A stretch of DNA of 64,000 nt from Ramlibacter paludis (GTDB lineage Bacteria; Pseudomonadota; Gammaproteobacteria; Burkholderiales; Burkholderiaceae_C): contig NZ_JAKLTM010000005.1 of the NCBI RefSeq assembly GCF_022012305.1, positions 186,001 to 250,000 on the forward strand, in the 5' to 3' direction. The number at the start of each line of letters is the position of its first letter. Position 1 is the stretch's first letter. This document shows positions 9,166 to 18,103 of the stretch, piece after piece. A model generated the notes under the pieces. It was given only the letters and a program-made list of their open reading frames with translations. It was not told the DNA's origin and made no database searches. Made by a program: the position numbers and the translations under genes.

Positions 9166-9827
9166 CGGTGCATATCGCCTGCGGTGCGGTGGATGCGCTG
9201 CTGGCGGGCTCGGCGGAAGGCTGGTTGTCGGCCAGCGAGCAGGCGCGGCTGGTGACCTTCACATCGGCGAAACGGCGTGACCAGTTCACGGCGGCACGCT
9301 GGCAGGCGAGGCGGCTGCTGGCGCAGGTGCTCGGTGGTGAGCCGGCTGACTGGCCGCTGGAAGCGCCGCACGATGCGCCGCCTCGCGTGGCCACGCGAGC
9401 CGACCTGTTCCTGTCGATCAGCCACAGCGGCGGCTGGACCGCCTGTGCCTTGTCGTCTTCGCCGGTCGGCCTCGACCTCGAGGCACCGCAGCGACAGCGC
9501 GACATCGCGGGCCTGATGGACCTGTGCTGCACGCCGGCGGAGCGGGCCTTCCCCGAAGCGATGTTCTACGAACTGTGGACCGTGAAGGAAGCCTGGTTGA
9601 AGCGGCGGGGCGAGTGGATCGCGCCGAGGCGGCTGCAGCAGCTGGAAGCGACGCCCGATGTGGATGGCGAGCTGCGGACCTGGCGCAGCGAGGCGTGGTG
9701 GCTGGCTCTGTGCGCGCAGCGAGATGCCGTTCAGTGGTGGACGCCGGCGCCGGTGGAGACGCGCAACTGGAGGCTTGTGGACCGTGCCGGGGTTGCCACC
9801 CCGGCCTATAAGAAGCCGACACCGTAG
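9162..9827 (+). CDS. 4'-phosphopantetheinyl transferase (Sfp type)
   Basis: A 221-residue protein with the Sfp/AcpT hallmarks: FLSISHSGG near residues 84-92, VGLDLE near 103-108 (Mg-binding Asp and Glu) and WTVKEAWLK near 142-150. It would load phosphopantetheine from CoA onto the APE acyl carrier proteins. ATG 9162 overlaps the ketosynthase stop (ATGA). The last 16 residues, VDRAGVATPAYKKPTP, and the stop codon are encoded by the inverted repeat that follows, so the C-terminal tail is probably a late addition. It is the last gene of the operon. Confidence 0.87.
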   Translation: MTVHIACGAVDALLAGSAEGWLSASEQARLVTFTSAKRRDQFTAARWQARRLLAQVLGGEPADWPLEAPHDAPPRVATRADLFLSISHSGGWTACALSSSPVGLDLEAPQRQRDIAGLMDLCCTPAERAFPEAMFYELWTVKEAWLKRRGEWIAPRRLQQLEATPDVDGELRTWRSEAWWLALCAQRDAVQWWTPAPVETRNWRLVDRAGVATPAYKKPTP

Positions 9828-9947
9828 GCCGTGGTGAGCCGCGCGAACCGCGGCTGCCCGCGCCGCATCGCCGCGGTTCGGCTTCGCGCTTACCACGGCC
9901 TACGGGATCGTCGTGGGTATCCCGTAGGCCGGGGTGGCAACCCCGGC
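9786..9947. repeat. Nested inverted repeat (BIME-like) between convergent genes
   Basis: Bases 9786-9808 (GCCGGGGTTGCCACCCCGGC plus CTA) and 9925-9947 are perfect inverted copies, 23 of 23. Each is itself palindromic around GGGGTTGCCACCCC. Inside them lies a second, imperfect pair, about 9822-9853 and 9870-9904, sharing CCGTAGGCCGTGGT and AACCGCGG. The whole can fold into one long two-stem cruciform or RNA hairpin. It lies between the convergent phosphopantetheinyl transferase and methyltransferase genes and overlaps the former's 3' end, so it may serve as a two-way transcription barrier. Such clusters resemble the REP/BIME elements of gamma- and betaproteobacteria. Confidence 0.85.
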
Positions 9948-9957
9948 AAGGCGTCGA

Positions 9958-10668
9958 TCAACCCAGCGGCTTCACCGCCACCAGGTTCAACAGCGTCTCT
10001 TCCCGGTCCTTCTTCGGCGCGATGCCGAACCAGCGCTCCAGGATCCCCAGGTCGCCGCGGCTCCACCAGAGATAGGGATAGGACACGGAGCCTTCCGGCA
10101 CCACGAAGCCCGCGGCGCGGATCATCGCGAGGTATTCCTCCGCCGTCCGCTGCACGTCCATCGGATGCCGGAACAGCGCGCGGATGATCCACGAATGGAT
10201 GTAACGCCGCGTCGATTCGGCAAACAGCAGCACGCCGCCCGGTTTCAGCACGCGCATGAATTCCGCCAGCGCGGCCTCCTGCTCCACCAGGTGGTGGAAG
10301 GTCTGGTGGCAGAACAGCAGGTCGGCATGGTTGTCCGGCAGCGGCAGGCGGGAGCTCGAGGCTTCCACCAGCCGCACGGCGGTTCCGGAGCGCTGCGCCT
10401 CCTCGCCGGCGGCCTGCAGCATCTGTGGGTCGATGTCGACGCCCACCAGCTCGCGCGGCGAGAAGCGCTGCGCCAGCTTGGGCAGCGAATAGCCGGAGCC
10501 GCAGCCCACGTCGACCACCACGCCGTAGCTCGCCTTGCGCGCCGGGATCAGCCGCACCAGGTCGGCCACGGCCCGCTCCAGCACGTGCACGCGCCAGGTC
10601 TCGGTCTTCAGGAACCACTTGCCGAAAGCGGTTTCGGGAACGTGGAGGGCGGCGGTGGAAGGGCTCAT
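9958..10668 (-). CDS. Class I SAM-dependent methyltransferase
   Basis: A 236-residue Rossmann-fold methyltransferase. Motif I is VVDVGCGSGYSLPKLA near residues 50-65, the acidic ribose-binding residue is in VGVDIDPQML, and motif III/IV region reads LLFCHQTFHHL and RVLKPGGVLLFAE, as in UbiE/COQ5-like enzymes. The gene converges on the APE operon across the nested repeat. Some APE clusters include a methyltransferase, but this one is transcribed the opposite way, so membership is uncertain. The substrate cannot be read from the sequence. Confidence 0.85.
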   Translation of the reverse strand: MSPSTAALHVPETAFGKWFLKTETWRVHVLERAVADLVRLIPARKASYGVVVDVGCGSGYSLPKLAQRFSPRELVGVDIDPQMLQAAGEEAQRSGTAVRLVEASSSRLPLPDNHADLLFCHQTFHHLVEQEAALAEFMRVLKPGGVLLFAESTRRYIHSWIIRALFRHPMDVQRTAEEYLAMIRAAGFVVPEGSVSYPYLWWSRGDLGILERWFGIAPKKDREETLLNLVAVKPLG

Positions 10669-10683
10669 GGACCGGGGCTGCGC

Positions 10684-11085
10684 TTACGGCTTGGCCAGTT
10701 CCTTGCGGGCGTCGTCCGCCAGGATCTTGAGCCACTTGTTGTAGTGGGGGTTGATCATGGCGCCGTCGTAGTTCATGTTGGCGCTGTCCTTGTACTTGAT
10801 CGAGAACATGCCGGGCGTGACGGCGATGTCGACCATCACCTGATGCTTGTTGCGCACGTTGAGCGAGCCCACCAGCTGGCCGGGGCCGACTTCCTTGAAG
10901 GTCCAGCCGCGCGGGCCGCCGCCGTTGGACAGGGCGGCCTTGATCTGCTGCACCGTGGCGGGCTGGCCGGACGCGTTGGTCGCGGACTGGTTCTCGAAAT
11001 TGCCGATGGGGTCGACGTTCTTCGCCTGGGCGTTCAGGGCGATCAGGGCGGCGGCCAGGGCGAACAGGCGCAGGATGCGGATCAT
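10684..11085 (-). CDS. Small exported protein of unknown function
   Basis: A 133-residue protein starting at ATG 11085, preceded by GGAGGAAA six bases upstream. The N-terminus MIRILRLFALAAALIALNAQA is a clear Sec signal peptide. The mature part (about 112 residues) is mixed in character, ends PHYNKWLKILADDARKELAKP and shows no motif I recognise. A longer frame starting at 11235 would add 50 residues in front of the signal peptide and is rejected. The gene ends 15 bases before the start codon of the methyltransferase on the same strand, so the two are probably co-transcribed. Confidence 0.8.
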   Translation of the reverse strand: MIRILRLFALAAALIALNAQAKNVDPIGNFENQSATNASGQPATVQQIKAALSNGGGPRGWTFKEVGPGQLVGSLNVRNKHQVMVDIAVTPGMFSIKYKDSANMNYDGAMINPHYNKWLKILADDARKELAKP

Positions 11086-11268
11086 GGTTGATTTCCTCCA
11101 GCTGCGTCGCGCCCTGTTGCCGGTCCCGGGCGGGCGCCACGCCATCGTTGGAATTGGACGGGACCAGCTCGGCAGTTTACCAATCCGACCTCTCCCGGAC
11201 ACCTCCGCAACGCCCGGTGGGCGGGAAGGTTTCACACATCTGTGACCCGGGCGTTGTCCATCTGAGGC

Positions 11269-12045
11269 ATGCTTGGGGCCGTGCTATACGACCAGGCAAT
11301 CTTCGGACTGACCGCCCAGGGCCAGGACGAGCTGAAGAGCGGGGCCACCACCCTGTCGCCGACCGAGCTCGAACTGCTGGTGCGCATCGACGGCACGCTC
11401 GCGGTCGCCCAGATCCGCGCCGGCATGGGCAACGTGCCGCCGGCCGCTTTCGACCGCGCGCTCGACGTGCTGCAGGCGAACTGGCTGATCGCCCCGGTGG
11501 TGGTCGACACCTTCTCCTTCCAGCTGCAGACCGAACTGGACACCTTCAGCAATGCGCAAAGCGGCGAGGACGCCGACGCCGGCGTGCGCTCGCTCAAGCG
11601 CAGCGGCTACTTCGTGCGCATCGCCCGCAAGCCGCCGCACCTGGTGCCGCCGGCGCCCGGCGCCGCGCGCACCGCCGTGGTGGTGGAGGACGACGCGCAC
11701 CTGGCCGGCTTCGTCAGCAGCTGGCTGGGCTTCGAAGGCTTCACCACCCGGGTCGCCGGCAACCGCCAGCAGGTGCTGGAGGAGTTCCGCAAGCCGCCGG
11801 TGCCCGACCTGGTGCTGATGGACGTGGTGTTGCCGGACATCAACGGTTTCGACGTGCTGGCCAGCTTGCGCCGGCACCCCGCCTTCCGGCAGGTGCCGGT
11901 GATCATGCTGACCGGCAAGGCCACCCGCGAGTCGGTGCTCAAGGGCCTGGCCGGCGGGGCCGACGGCTACGTCACCAAGCCCTTCGAGCCGGAGGCGTTG
12001 ATGAAGGCCGTCCACACCGTCCTCGGCAAGGACGACGCCAAATAA
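11269..12045 (+). CDS. Response-regulator receiver protein with novel N-terminal domain
   Basis: 258 residues. The C-terminal half (about 134-253) is a complete receiver domain: acidic pocket E140-D141-D142, phosphoacceptor Asp185 in LVLMDVVLPD, Thr215 in IMLTGK and Lys237 in VTKPFE. The first 80 residues are a small alpha/beta segment (LSPTELELLVRIDGTLAVAQI...) that looks like a winged-helix-type fold but matches no family I know. No histidine kinase lies nearby. ATG 11269 lacks a strong ribosome site; GTG 11281 is an alternative. It stands directly upstream of the NAD-glutamate dehydrogenase gene and may or may not regulate it. Confidence 0.82.
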   Translation: MLGAVLYDQAIFGLTAQGQDELKSGATTLSPTELELLVRIDGTLAVAQIRAGMGNVPPAAFDRALDVLQANWLIAPVVVDTFSFQLQTELDTFSNAQSGEDADAGVRSLKRSGYFVRIARKPPHLVPPAPGAARTAVVVEDDAHLAGFVSSWLGFEGFTTRVAGNRQQVLEEFRKPPVPDLVLMDVVLPDINGFDVLASLRRHPAFRQVPVIMLTGKATRESVLKGLAGGADGYVTKPFEPEALMKAVHTVLGKDDAK

Positions 12046-12099
12046 CAGGCGGCCGGCACGGCCATGCCGGCCGTGCATGAATTTGGCCGCAACCGGCAT

Positions 12100-12129
12100 T
12101 TGCCCCAACCGCGACCCCGGTCCTACAGT
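12100..12129 (+). promoter_or_regulatory. Candidate sigma-70 promoter for glutamate dehydrogenase
   Basis: TTGCCC at 12100-12105 and TACAGT at 12124-12129 are separated by 18 bases, each matching 4 of 6 consensus positions. Transcription would begin near 12136, leaving a leader of about 29 bases with an AGGAGA ribosome site before ATG 12165. It is only a pattern match. Confidence 0.4.
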
Positions 12130-12164
12130 TGCGGCGCATCCCGGAGACACAGGAGAACGACAAC

Positions 12165-15100
12165 ATGCCCGCATCCACGGAAATCCAGCGCGAAGAACGC
12201 GTCGCCGCCGTCCTGGCACTTGCCGCCAACCGCCAGGCCCCCGCCGACCGCCAGCCCATCGCCGGCTTTGCCCATGAATACTTCCGCCAGGTCGACATCG
12301 ACGACCTGAGCGAGCGCACCGCCGAAGACCTGCTCGGCGCCCTGCTGTCGCACTGGCAGTTCGGCGCGCAGCGCAAGCCCGGCGCCCCCAAGGTGCGCGT
12401 CTTCAGCCCCTCGCCTGGCGAAGACGGCTGGGGCTCGCGCCACTCGGTGGTGCAGGTCGTCAACGACGACATGCCCTTCCTGGTCGACTCGGTCTCGATG
12501 GAGATCGCGCGCCAGGGCCTGGGCACGCACCTGATCATCCATCCGGTCTATGCGGTGGAGCGCGATGCCCAAGGCGTGCTGAAGGCGATCCGGCCGCGGC
12601 GCGAGGCGCCCGAGCTGCCGCGCGAATCGTGGATGTACATCGAGGTCGACCGCATGGTCGACGCCGAGCAGCGCGCGAAGCTGGCCGAAGGCATCACCCG
12701 CGTGCTGGCCGACGTGCGCGCCGCCGTCGCCGACTGGAAGCCGATGCTGGCGCGCATGCAGGAAGCGATCGCCTCGCTGGAGAAGTCGCCGGCCGGCCTG
12801 CCCGCCGAACAGGTCGCCGAAACCCGCGCCTTCCTGCAGTGGCTGGCCGACGACCACATCACGCTGCTGGGATACCGCCAGCACGACCTGGTGGAGGAAG
12901 GCGGCCAGATGGCGCTGCGCCTCGTGCCTGGCACCGGCCTCGGCCTGCTGCGGGAACGGCCGGACGAGCCGGTGTCGGCGAGCTTCGCCGCCCTGCAGCC
13001 TGCCGCCCGTGCGCTGGCGCGGGCACCGCTGCCGATTGCGATCGTCACCAAGGCCAACACGCGTTCCACCGTGCACCGCGACGCCTACACCGACTATGTC
13101 GGCGTCAAGCGCTACGACGCGCAGGGCAAGGTGATCGGCGAGCACCGTTTCATCGGCCTGTTCACGTCCACGGCCTATGCCGCCCGCGTGGAGGAAATCC
13201 CGCTGCTGCGGCAGAAGGTGACGGCCATCGCCCAGCGCGCCGGCCTCACGCCCGGCGGCCACCTGGCCAAGGCGCTGCAGCACACGCTGGAGACCTATCC
13301 GCGCGACGACCTGTTCCAGATCCCGGAAGACCAGCTGTACGACCAGGCGCTGGGCATCCTGGCGCTGGGTGACCGGCACCGCCTGCGCCTGTACTTGTGG
13401 GCCGACCCGTTCGACCGCTTCGTGTCATGCCTGGTCTTCGTGCCGCGCGAAAGCTTCTCCACCGAGCTGCGCATGAAGTTCGCGCGCATCCTGATGCAGG
13501 AACTGAACGGCACGCAGCTCGATTTCGAAGTGCTGCTTTCCGGCAAGCTGGCGCGCATCCACTTCAACGTGCGGGTGGCGCCGAACCCGATGCCGGCGGT
13601 CGACCGGCGCGAGCTGGAACGCAAGCTGGCCGCGGCCTCCCGCCGCTGGGAAGACGACCTGCGCGACGCGCTGGTCGACGCCGACGGCGAGGCTGCCGGC
13701 CTGGCCGCCGACAAGCGCTGGAGCCAGGCGTTCCCGAGCTCCTACCGCGAGCGCGTGCCGGTGCGCGCGGCGGTGCACGACATCCGCAAGATGGCGGCGC
13801 TGTCCCCGCAGAACCCGCTGGAGCTGGCGCTCTACTGGCCCTTGGGCGCGGGGGAGGGCCGGCTCGGCCTGAAGGTCTACCGCCTCGGCGCGCCGGTGGT
13901 GCTGTCGGACAGCCTGCCGATGCTGGAACACATGGGCGTGCGCGTGCTCGGTGAGTACAACCACCGCATCGCGGGGGCGGACGAGGCGCAGTCCGTCTAC
14001 CTGCACGACTTCGAGCTCGAGGCGCATCCCGCCGCCGAGATCGAGCAGCAGGCGCTGGCGCGCCTGTTCGAAGACGCCTTCGCGCGCGTGTTCCGCGGCG
14101 AGGTGGAGAACGACGACTTCAACCGCCTGGTGCTGTCGGCCGGACTGTCGGCCGAAGAGATCGTGGTGCTGCGCGCCTACGCGAAGTACCTCAAGCAGAT
14201 CGGCTTCGCGCAGTCGCAGGCCACCATCTCCGCGACGCTGGGCAACCACCCGCGCCTGGCGCGCATGCTGGTCGGCCTGTTCCGCCTGCGCTTCGATCCC
14301 GAGAAGCGCGACGAGGCCGGCGCCACGGCGCAGGTCAACGGGCTCAACCAGGCTTTCGACAAGGTGAGCAACCTGTCGGAAGACCGCGTGCTGCGCCAGT
14401 TGCTGGCGTTGCTGCAGGCCACCTTGCGCACGAACTTCTGGCGCACCGGCGTCGGCGCCAGCGGCGCGGCCGGCGCGCGCCGCAGCTTCCTGAGCTTCAA
14501 GCTCGATTCGCACCAGGTGCCGGGCCTGCCCGCGCCGGTGCCGCTGTACGAGATCTTCGTCTACTCGCCGCGCTTCGAAGGCATCCACCTGCGCGGCGGC
14601 AAGGTCGCGCGCGGCGGCCTGCGCTGGTCGGACCGGCCCGACGATTTCCGCACCGAGGTGCTGGGCCTGGTGAAGGCGCAGATGGTGAAGAACACGGTGA
14701 TCGTGCCGGTGGGTTCCAAGGGCGGCTTCGTGCTGAAGAAGGCCCCGCCCGCGAGCGACCGCGAGGCTTTCATGAAGGAAGGCGTGGCCTGCTACCAGGA
14801 CTACCTGCGCGGCCTGTTGGACCTGACGGACAACCTGGTGGGCGGCAAGACCGTGCCGCCGCCGATGGTGGTGCGCATCGACGGCGACGATCCTTACCTG
14901 GTGGTCGCGGCCGACAAGGGCACGGCCACCTTCTCGGACTACGCCAACCAGATCAGCGAGGAGTACGGCCACTGGCTGGGGGACGCCTTCGCCTCCGGCG
15001 GCAGCCAGGGCTACGACCACAAGGTCATGGGCATCACGGCGCGCGGCGCCTGGGAAAGCGTCAAGCGCCACTTCCGCGAGATGGGCGTGGACACGCAGAC

Positions 15101-16976
15101 GACCGACTTCACCGTGGTCGGCGTCGGTGACATGTCGGGCGACGTGTTCGGCAACGGCATGCTGCTGTCGCGCCACATCAAGCTGCTGGCGGCCTTCGAC
15201 CACCGCCACATCTTCATCGACCCCACCCCGGATCCCGAGGCCTCCTTCGTCGAGCGCGAGCGCCTGTTCAAGCTGCCGCGCTCGTCCTGGGCCGACTACG
15301 AGGCCAAGCTGATTTCGGCCGGCGGCGGCATCTGGGCGCGCTCGGAGAAGTCGGTGCCGCTGTCGCCGCAGGCGCGCGAGGCGCTGGGCATCACCGCCGA
15401 ACAACTGACGCCGGCCGAACTGGTGACCGCCATCCTGAAGGCGCCGGTGGACCTTCTCTACAACGGCGGCATCGGCACCTACGTGAAGGCGGCCAGCGAA
15501 TCGCATGCCGAGGTCGGCGACCGCGCCAACGACGGCGTGCGCATCAACGGCAGCGAGCTGCGCGCCAAGGTCGTGGCCGAGGGCGGCAACCTGGGCTTCA
15601 CGCAACGCGGGCGGATCGAGGCGGCGCTTAACGGCGTCAAGCTGAACACGGACGCCATCGACAACTCCGCCGGCGTCGACACCTCCGACCACGAGGTGAA
15701 CATCAAGATCCTGCTGGGCATCGCGGTGGGCGACGGCGAACTCACGTTGAAGCAGCGCAACGCGCTGCTGCCGCAGATGACGGACGACGTCGCGGCGCTC
15801 GTGCTGCGCGACAACTACTTCCAGACGCAGGCGCTGTCGATCGGGGGGCGCATCGCGACCAGGCAGCTCGACGAGCAGGCGCGCTTCATCCGCTTCCTGG
15901 AGAAGAAGGGTGAGCTCAATCGCGCGATCGAGTTCCTCCCCTCCGACGAGGCCATCGCCGAACGCAAGGCCAAGGGCCTGGGCCTCACGAGCCCGGAGCG
16001 CGCGGTGCTGCTGGCGTACAGCAAGATGTGGCTGAACGACGAACTGATCGCGTCGGACCTGCCGGAAGATCCCTGGGTCGCCACCGCGCTGGAACGCTAC
16101 TTCCCCGCGCTGCTGAAGGAGAAGTTCGCGGCCTACATCCCGCGCCATCCGCTCAAGCGCGAGATCATCGCCACCCATGTGCTGAACAGCATGATCAACC
16201 GGGTGGGGCCAACCTTCGTGCACCGCCTGGGAGAAATCACCGGCACCACGCCGCCGCAGATCGTGCGCGCCTACCTGGCGACGCGCGAGGTGTTCGGGCT
16301 GGTGCCGCTGTGGCAGCGGATCGAGGCGCTGGACAACAAGGTGCCCGATGAAGTGCAGGCCGAGATGGTGCTGGCGCTGCGCGGCCTGATCACGCGCGCC
16401 ACCACCTGGTTCCTGCGTTCGCGCCGCTTGTTCGAGCCGACCGAGCAGCAGGTGACGCGCTTCGCCCCGGCGGTGCAAGGGCTGCGCACGCGGCTCGAGG
16501 CGGCCGGCGCCGCCAGCCCGCGCGCCGCGCACTGGATCGAGTCGGGCGTTCCGAAGGAACTCGCGGTGCAGGTCGACTCGGCCGAGAACTGGTTCAACGC
16601 GCTGGACATCGCCGAGATCGCCGACGCGGCCAAGCAGCCGCTGGACCTGGTCTCCGAGGTGCACGGCGGCGTGGCCGATCGACTGGGGCTGGATGCGATG
16701 CGCCAGCAGATCGACCTGCTGCCGGCCGAAAGCTACTGGCAGAACCTGGCCAAGCTGGCCCTGGCGGACGACCTCACCGACCTGCGCCGCTCGATCGCGC
16801 AGGAAGCGCTGGCGCGCCACCAGGGCGGCGCCAAGCAGGTGCTGGATGCCTGGGAGCAGGGGAACCGGCAGGCACTGGAACGGGCGCAGCGGCTGCTGAT
16901 GGAACTGCGCGAAACGCCGGCCGGGGACCTGGCGATGCTGTCGGTGGCCTTGCGGGAGCTGCGGAACCTGGTTTGA
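12165..16976 (+). CDS. gdhB: NAD-specific glutamate dehydrogenase, large (~180 kDa) type
   Basis: 1603 residues, the usual length of the GDH-180 class found in Streptomyces, Pseudomonas and many betaproteobacteria. The long N-terminal regulatory region (ACT-like segments such as MPFLVDSVSMEI near 105) precedes the catalytic core. The core shows VARGGLRWSDRPDDFRTEVL, KGGFVLKK, KGTATFSDYAN and the dinucleotide-binding stretch VVAEGGNLGFTQ followed by NTDAIDNSAGVDTSDHEVN. It deaminates glutamate to 2-oxoglutarate with NAD, a catabolic role. ATG 12165 is chosen because AGGAGA lies 9 bases upstream; the frame is open for 36 more bases without a better start. A 1287-residue open frame on the opposite strand is a composition artefact. 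Confidence 0.93.
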   Translation: MPASTEIQREERVAAVLALAANRQAPADRQPIAGFAHEYFRQVDIDDLSERTAEDLLGALLSHWQFGAQRKPGAPKVRVFSPSPGEDGWGSRHSVVQVVNDDMPFLVDSVSMEIARQGLGTHLIIHPVYAVERDAQGVLKAIRPRREAPELPRESWMYIEVDRMVDAEQRAKLAEGITRVLADVRAAVADWKPMLARMQEAIASLEKSPAGLPAEQVAETRAFLQWLADDHITLLGYRQHDLVEEGGQMALRLVPGTGLGLLRERPDEPVSASFAALQPAARALARAPLPIAIVTKANTRSTVHRDAYTDYVGVKRYDAQGKVIGEHRFIGLFTSTAYAARVEEIPLLRQKVTAIAQRAGLTPGGHLAKALQHTLETYPRDDLFQIPEDQLYDQALGILALGDRHRLRLYLWADPFDRFVSCLVFVPRESFSTELRMKFARILMQELNGTQLDFEVLLSGKLARIHFNVRVAPNPMPAVDRRELERKLAAASRRWEDDLRDALVDADGEAAGLAADKRWSQAFPSSYRERVPVRAAVHDIRKMAALSPQNPLELALYWPLGAGEGRLGLKVYRLGAPVVLSDSLPMLEHMGVRVLGEYNHRIAGADEAQSVYLHDFELEAHPAAEIEQQALARLFEDAFARVFRGEVENDDFNRLVLSAGLSAEEIVVLRAYAKYLKQIGFAQSQATISATLGNHPRLARMLVGLFRLRFDPEKRDEAGATAQVNGLNQAFDKVSNLSEDRVLRQLLALLQATLRTNFWRTGVGASGAAGARRSFLSFKLDSHQVPGLPAPVPLYEIFVYSPRFEGIHLRGGKVARGGLRWSDRPDDFRTEVLGLVKAQMVKNTVIVPVGSKGGFVLKKAPPASDREAFMKEGVACYQDYLRGLLDLTDNLVGGKTVPPPMVVRIDGDDPYLVVAADKGTATFSDYANQISEEYGHWLGDAFASGGSQGYDHKVMGITARGAWESVKRHFREMGVDTQTTDFTVVGVGDMSGDVFGNGMLLSRHIKLLAAFDHRHIFIDPTPDPEASFVERERLFKLPRSSWADYEAKLISAGGGIWARSEKSVPLSPQAREALGITAEQLTPAELVTAILKAPVDLLYNGGIGTYVKAASESHAEVGDRANDGVRINGSELRAKVVAEGGNLGFTQRGRIEAALNGVKLNTDAIDNSAGVDTSDHEVNIKILLGIAVGDGELTLKQRNALLPQMTDDVAALVLRDNYFQTQALSIGGRIATRQLDEQARFIRFLEKKGELNRAIEFLPSDEAIAERKAKGLGLTSPERAVLLAYSKMWLNDELIASDLPEDPWVATALERYFPALLKEKFAAYIPRHPLKREIIATHVLNSMINRVGPTFVHRLGEITGTTPPQIVRAYLATREVFGLVPLWQRIEALDNKVPDEVQAEMVLALRGLITRATTWFLRSRRLFEPTEQQVTRFAPAVQGLRTRLEAAGAASPRAAHWIESGVPKELAVQVDSAENWFNALDIAEIADAAKQPLDLVSEVHGGVADRLGLDAMRQQIDLLPAESYWQNLAKLALADDLTDLRRSIAQEALARHQGGAKQVLDAWEQGNRQALERAQRLLMELRETPAGDLAMLSVALRELRNLV

Positions 16977-17067
16977 GGCCCGAGGGTTGCCGGCGCCCAA
17001 AAGTTCATGGAAGGCGCCGTCCGGCGCCGCTATCATCGTCCCGCAAAGATCGCAGGAGGGACTCCCC

Positions 17068-18096
17068 ATGGGCCTGATGGACTTCATCAAGAAGCAGTTC
17101 ATAGACGTCATCCAGTGGACGGAGGACGGCGACGGCGTGCTGAGCTGGCGCTTCCCGATGGCCGGCATGGAGATCCAGTACGGCGCCTCGCTCACGGTGC
17201 GCGAGTCGCAGATGGCGGTGTTCGTCAACGAAGGCAAGATCGCCGACGTGTTCGGGCCCGGCATGTACAAGCTGACCACCCAGACCATCCCGGTCCTGAC
17301 CTACCTGAAGAACTGGGACAAGCTGTTCGAGTCCCCGTTCAAGAGCGACGTGTATTTCTTCAGCACGCGCCAGCAGGTCGACCAGCGCTGGGGCACGCCG
17401 CAGCCCATCACCATCCGCGACAAGGACTTCGGCGCGGTGCGCCTGCGGGCCTTCGGCAACTACAACTACAGCATCGCCGATCCGCGCGCCTTCCACACCA
17501 AGATCTCCGGCACGCGCGACACCTACACGGTGGGCGAGCTCGACGGCCAGCTGCGCGGCGTGATCCTGCAGCACATCTCCGACGCCATCGCGCAAAGCGG
17601 CGTGCCTTTCCTCGACCTCGCCGCCAACCAGGTCGAGTTCGCCAACGCGCTGCAGAAGGAACTGGCTCCGGCCTTCGAGGCGATCGGCCTCAAGCTGGAG
17701 GGCATGACGGTGCAGAACCTGTCGCTGCCCGAGGAGCTGCAGAAGATCCTGGACCAGCGCATCGGCATGGGCATGGTCGGCAACGACATGGGCAAGTTCA
17801 TGCAGTACCAGACCGGCCAGGCGATCCCGGAGATGGCGAAGGCCGCCGGCAGCGGCGGCGGCGGCGTTGCCGGCGACGCGATGGGCCTGGGCGCCGGCAT
17901 CGCGATGGGCCAGGTGCTGGCGCAGAACCTGCAGCAGGGGCTGCAAGGCGCGCATCCCGCGGCCGCGGCGGCAACCGTCAAGCCCGAGGACGTGATGGCC
18001 ACGCTGGAGAAGCTGGGCGACCTCAAGGCCAAGGGCATCCTCACGCAGGAAGAGTTCGACGCCAAGAAGGCGGAGCTGCTGAAGAAGCTCGTCTGA
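17068..18096 (+). CDS. SPFH/Band-7 domain protein with C-terminal SHOCT domain
   Basis: 342 residues starting at ATG 17068, eight bases after AGGAGG. Residues about 5-230 form an SPFH domain of the bacterial 'virion core protein' type (DFIKKQFIDVIQW, then FGPGMYKLTTQTIPVLTYLK). A Gly/Ala-rich linker (about 255-300) follows, and the last 40 residues (VMATLEKLGDLKAKGILTQEEFDAKKAELLKKL) are a SHOCT oligomerisation domain. There is no signal peptide or membrane helix, so it probably scaffolds at the inner membrane from the cytoplasm. It heads a run of genes for DUF4178, DUF350, a membrane aminopropyltransferase and an amine oxidase. Function is inferred as a membrane-organising scaffold. Confidence 0.87.
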   Translation: MGLMDFIKKQFIDVIQWTEDGDGVLSWRFPMAGMEIQYGASLTVRESQMAVFVNEGKIADVFGPGMYKLTTQTIPVLTYLKNWDKLFESPFKSDVYFFSTRQQVDQRWGTPQPITIRDKDFGAVRLRAFGNYNYSIADPRAFHTKISGTRDTYTVGELDGQLRGVILQHISDAIAQSGVPFLDLAANQVEFANALQKELAPAFEAIGLKLEGMTVQNLSLPEELQKILDQRIGMGMVGNDMGKFMQYQTGQAIPEMAKAAGSGGGGVAGDAMGLGAGIAMGQVLAQNLQQGLQGAHPAAAAATVKPEDVMATLEKLGDLKAKGILTQEEFDAKKAELLKKLV

Positions 18097-18103
18097 AAAC
18101 ACA

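Noticed and set aside
9958..10668. Methyltransferase as a member of the aryl polyene operon.
   Set aside because: It is on the opposite strand, beyond a two-way barrier repeat, and its motifs are generic. It could still be functionally linked, but the sequence does not show it.
11086..11235. Fifty-residue N-terminal extension of the small exported protein starting at 11235.
   Set aside because: It would put 50 residues before a clear signal peptide, while ATG 11085 has a strong GGAGGAAA site.
13425..17288. A 1287-residue open frame antisense to the glutamate dehydrogenase gene, and many similar long antisense frames.
   Set aside because: High GC leaves few stops in the complementary codon phase. 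The translations are rich in Arg, Gln, His and Ala, have no motifs and oppose well-identified genes.
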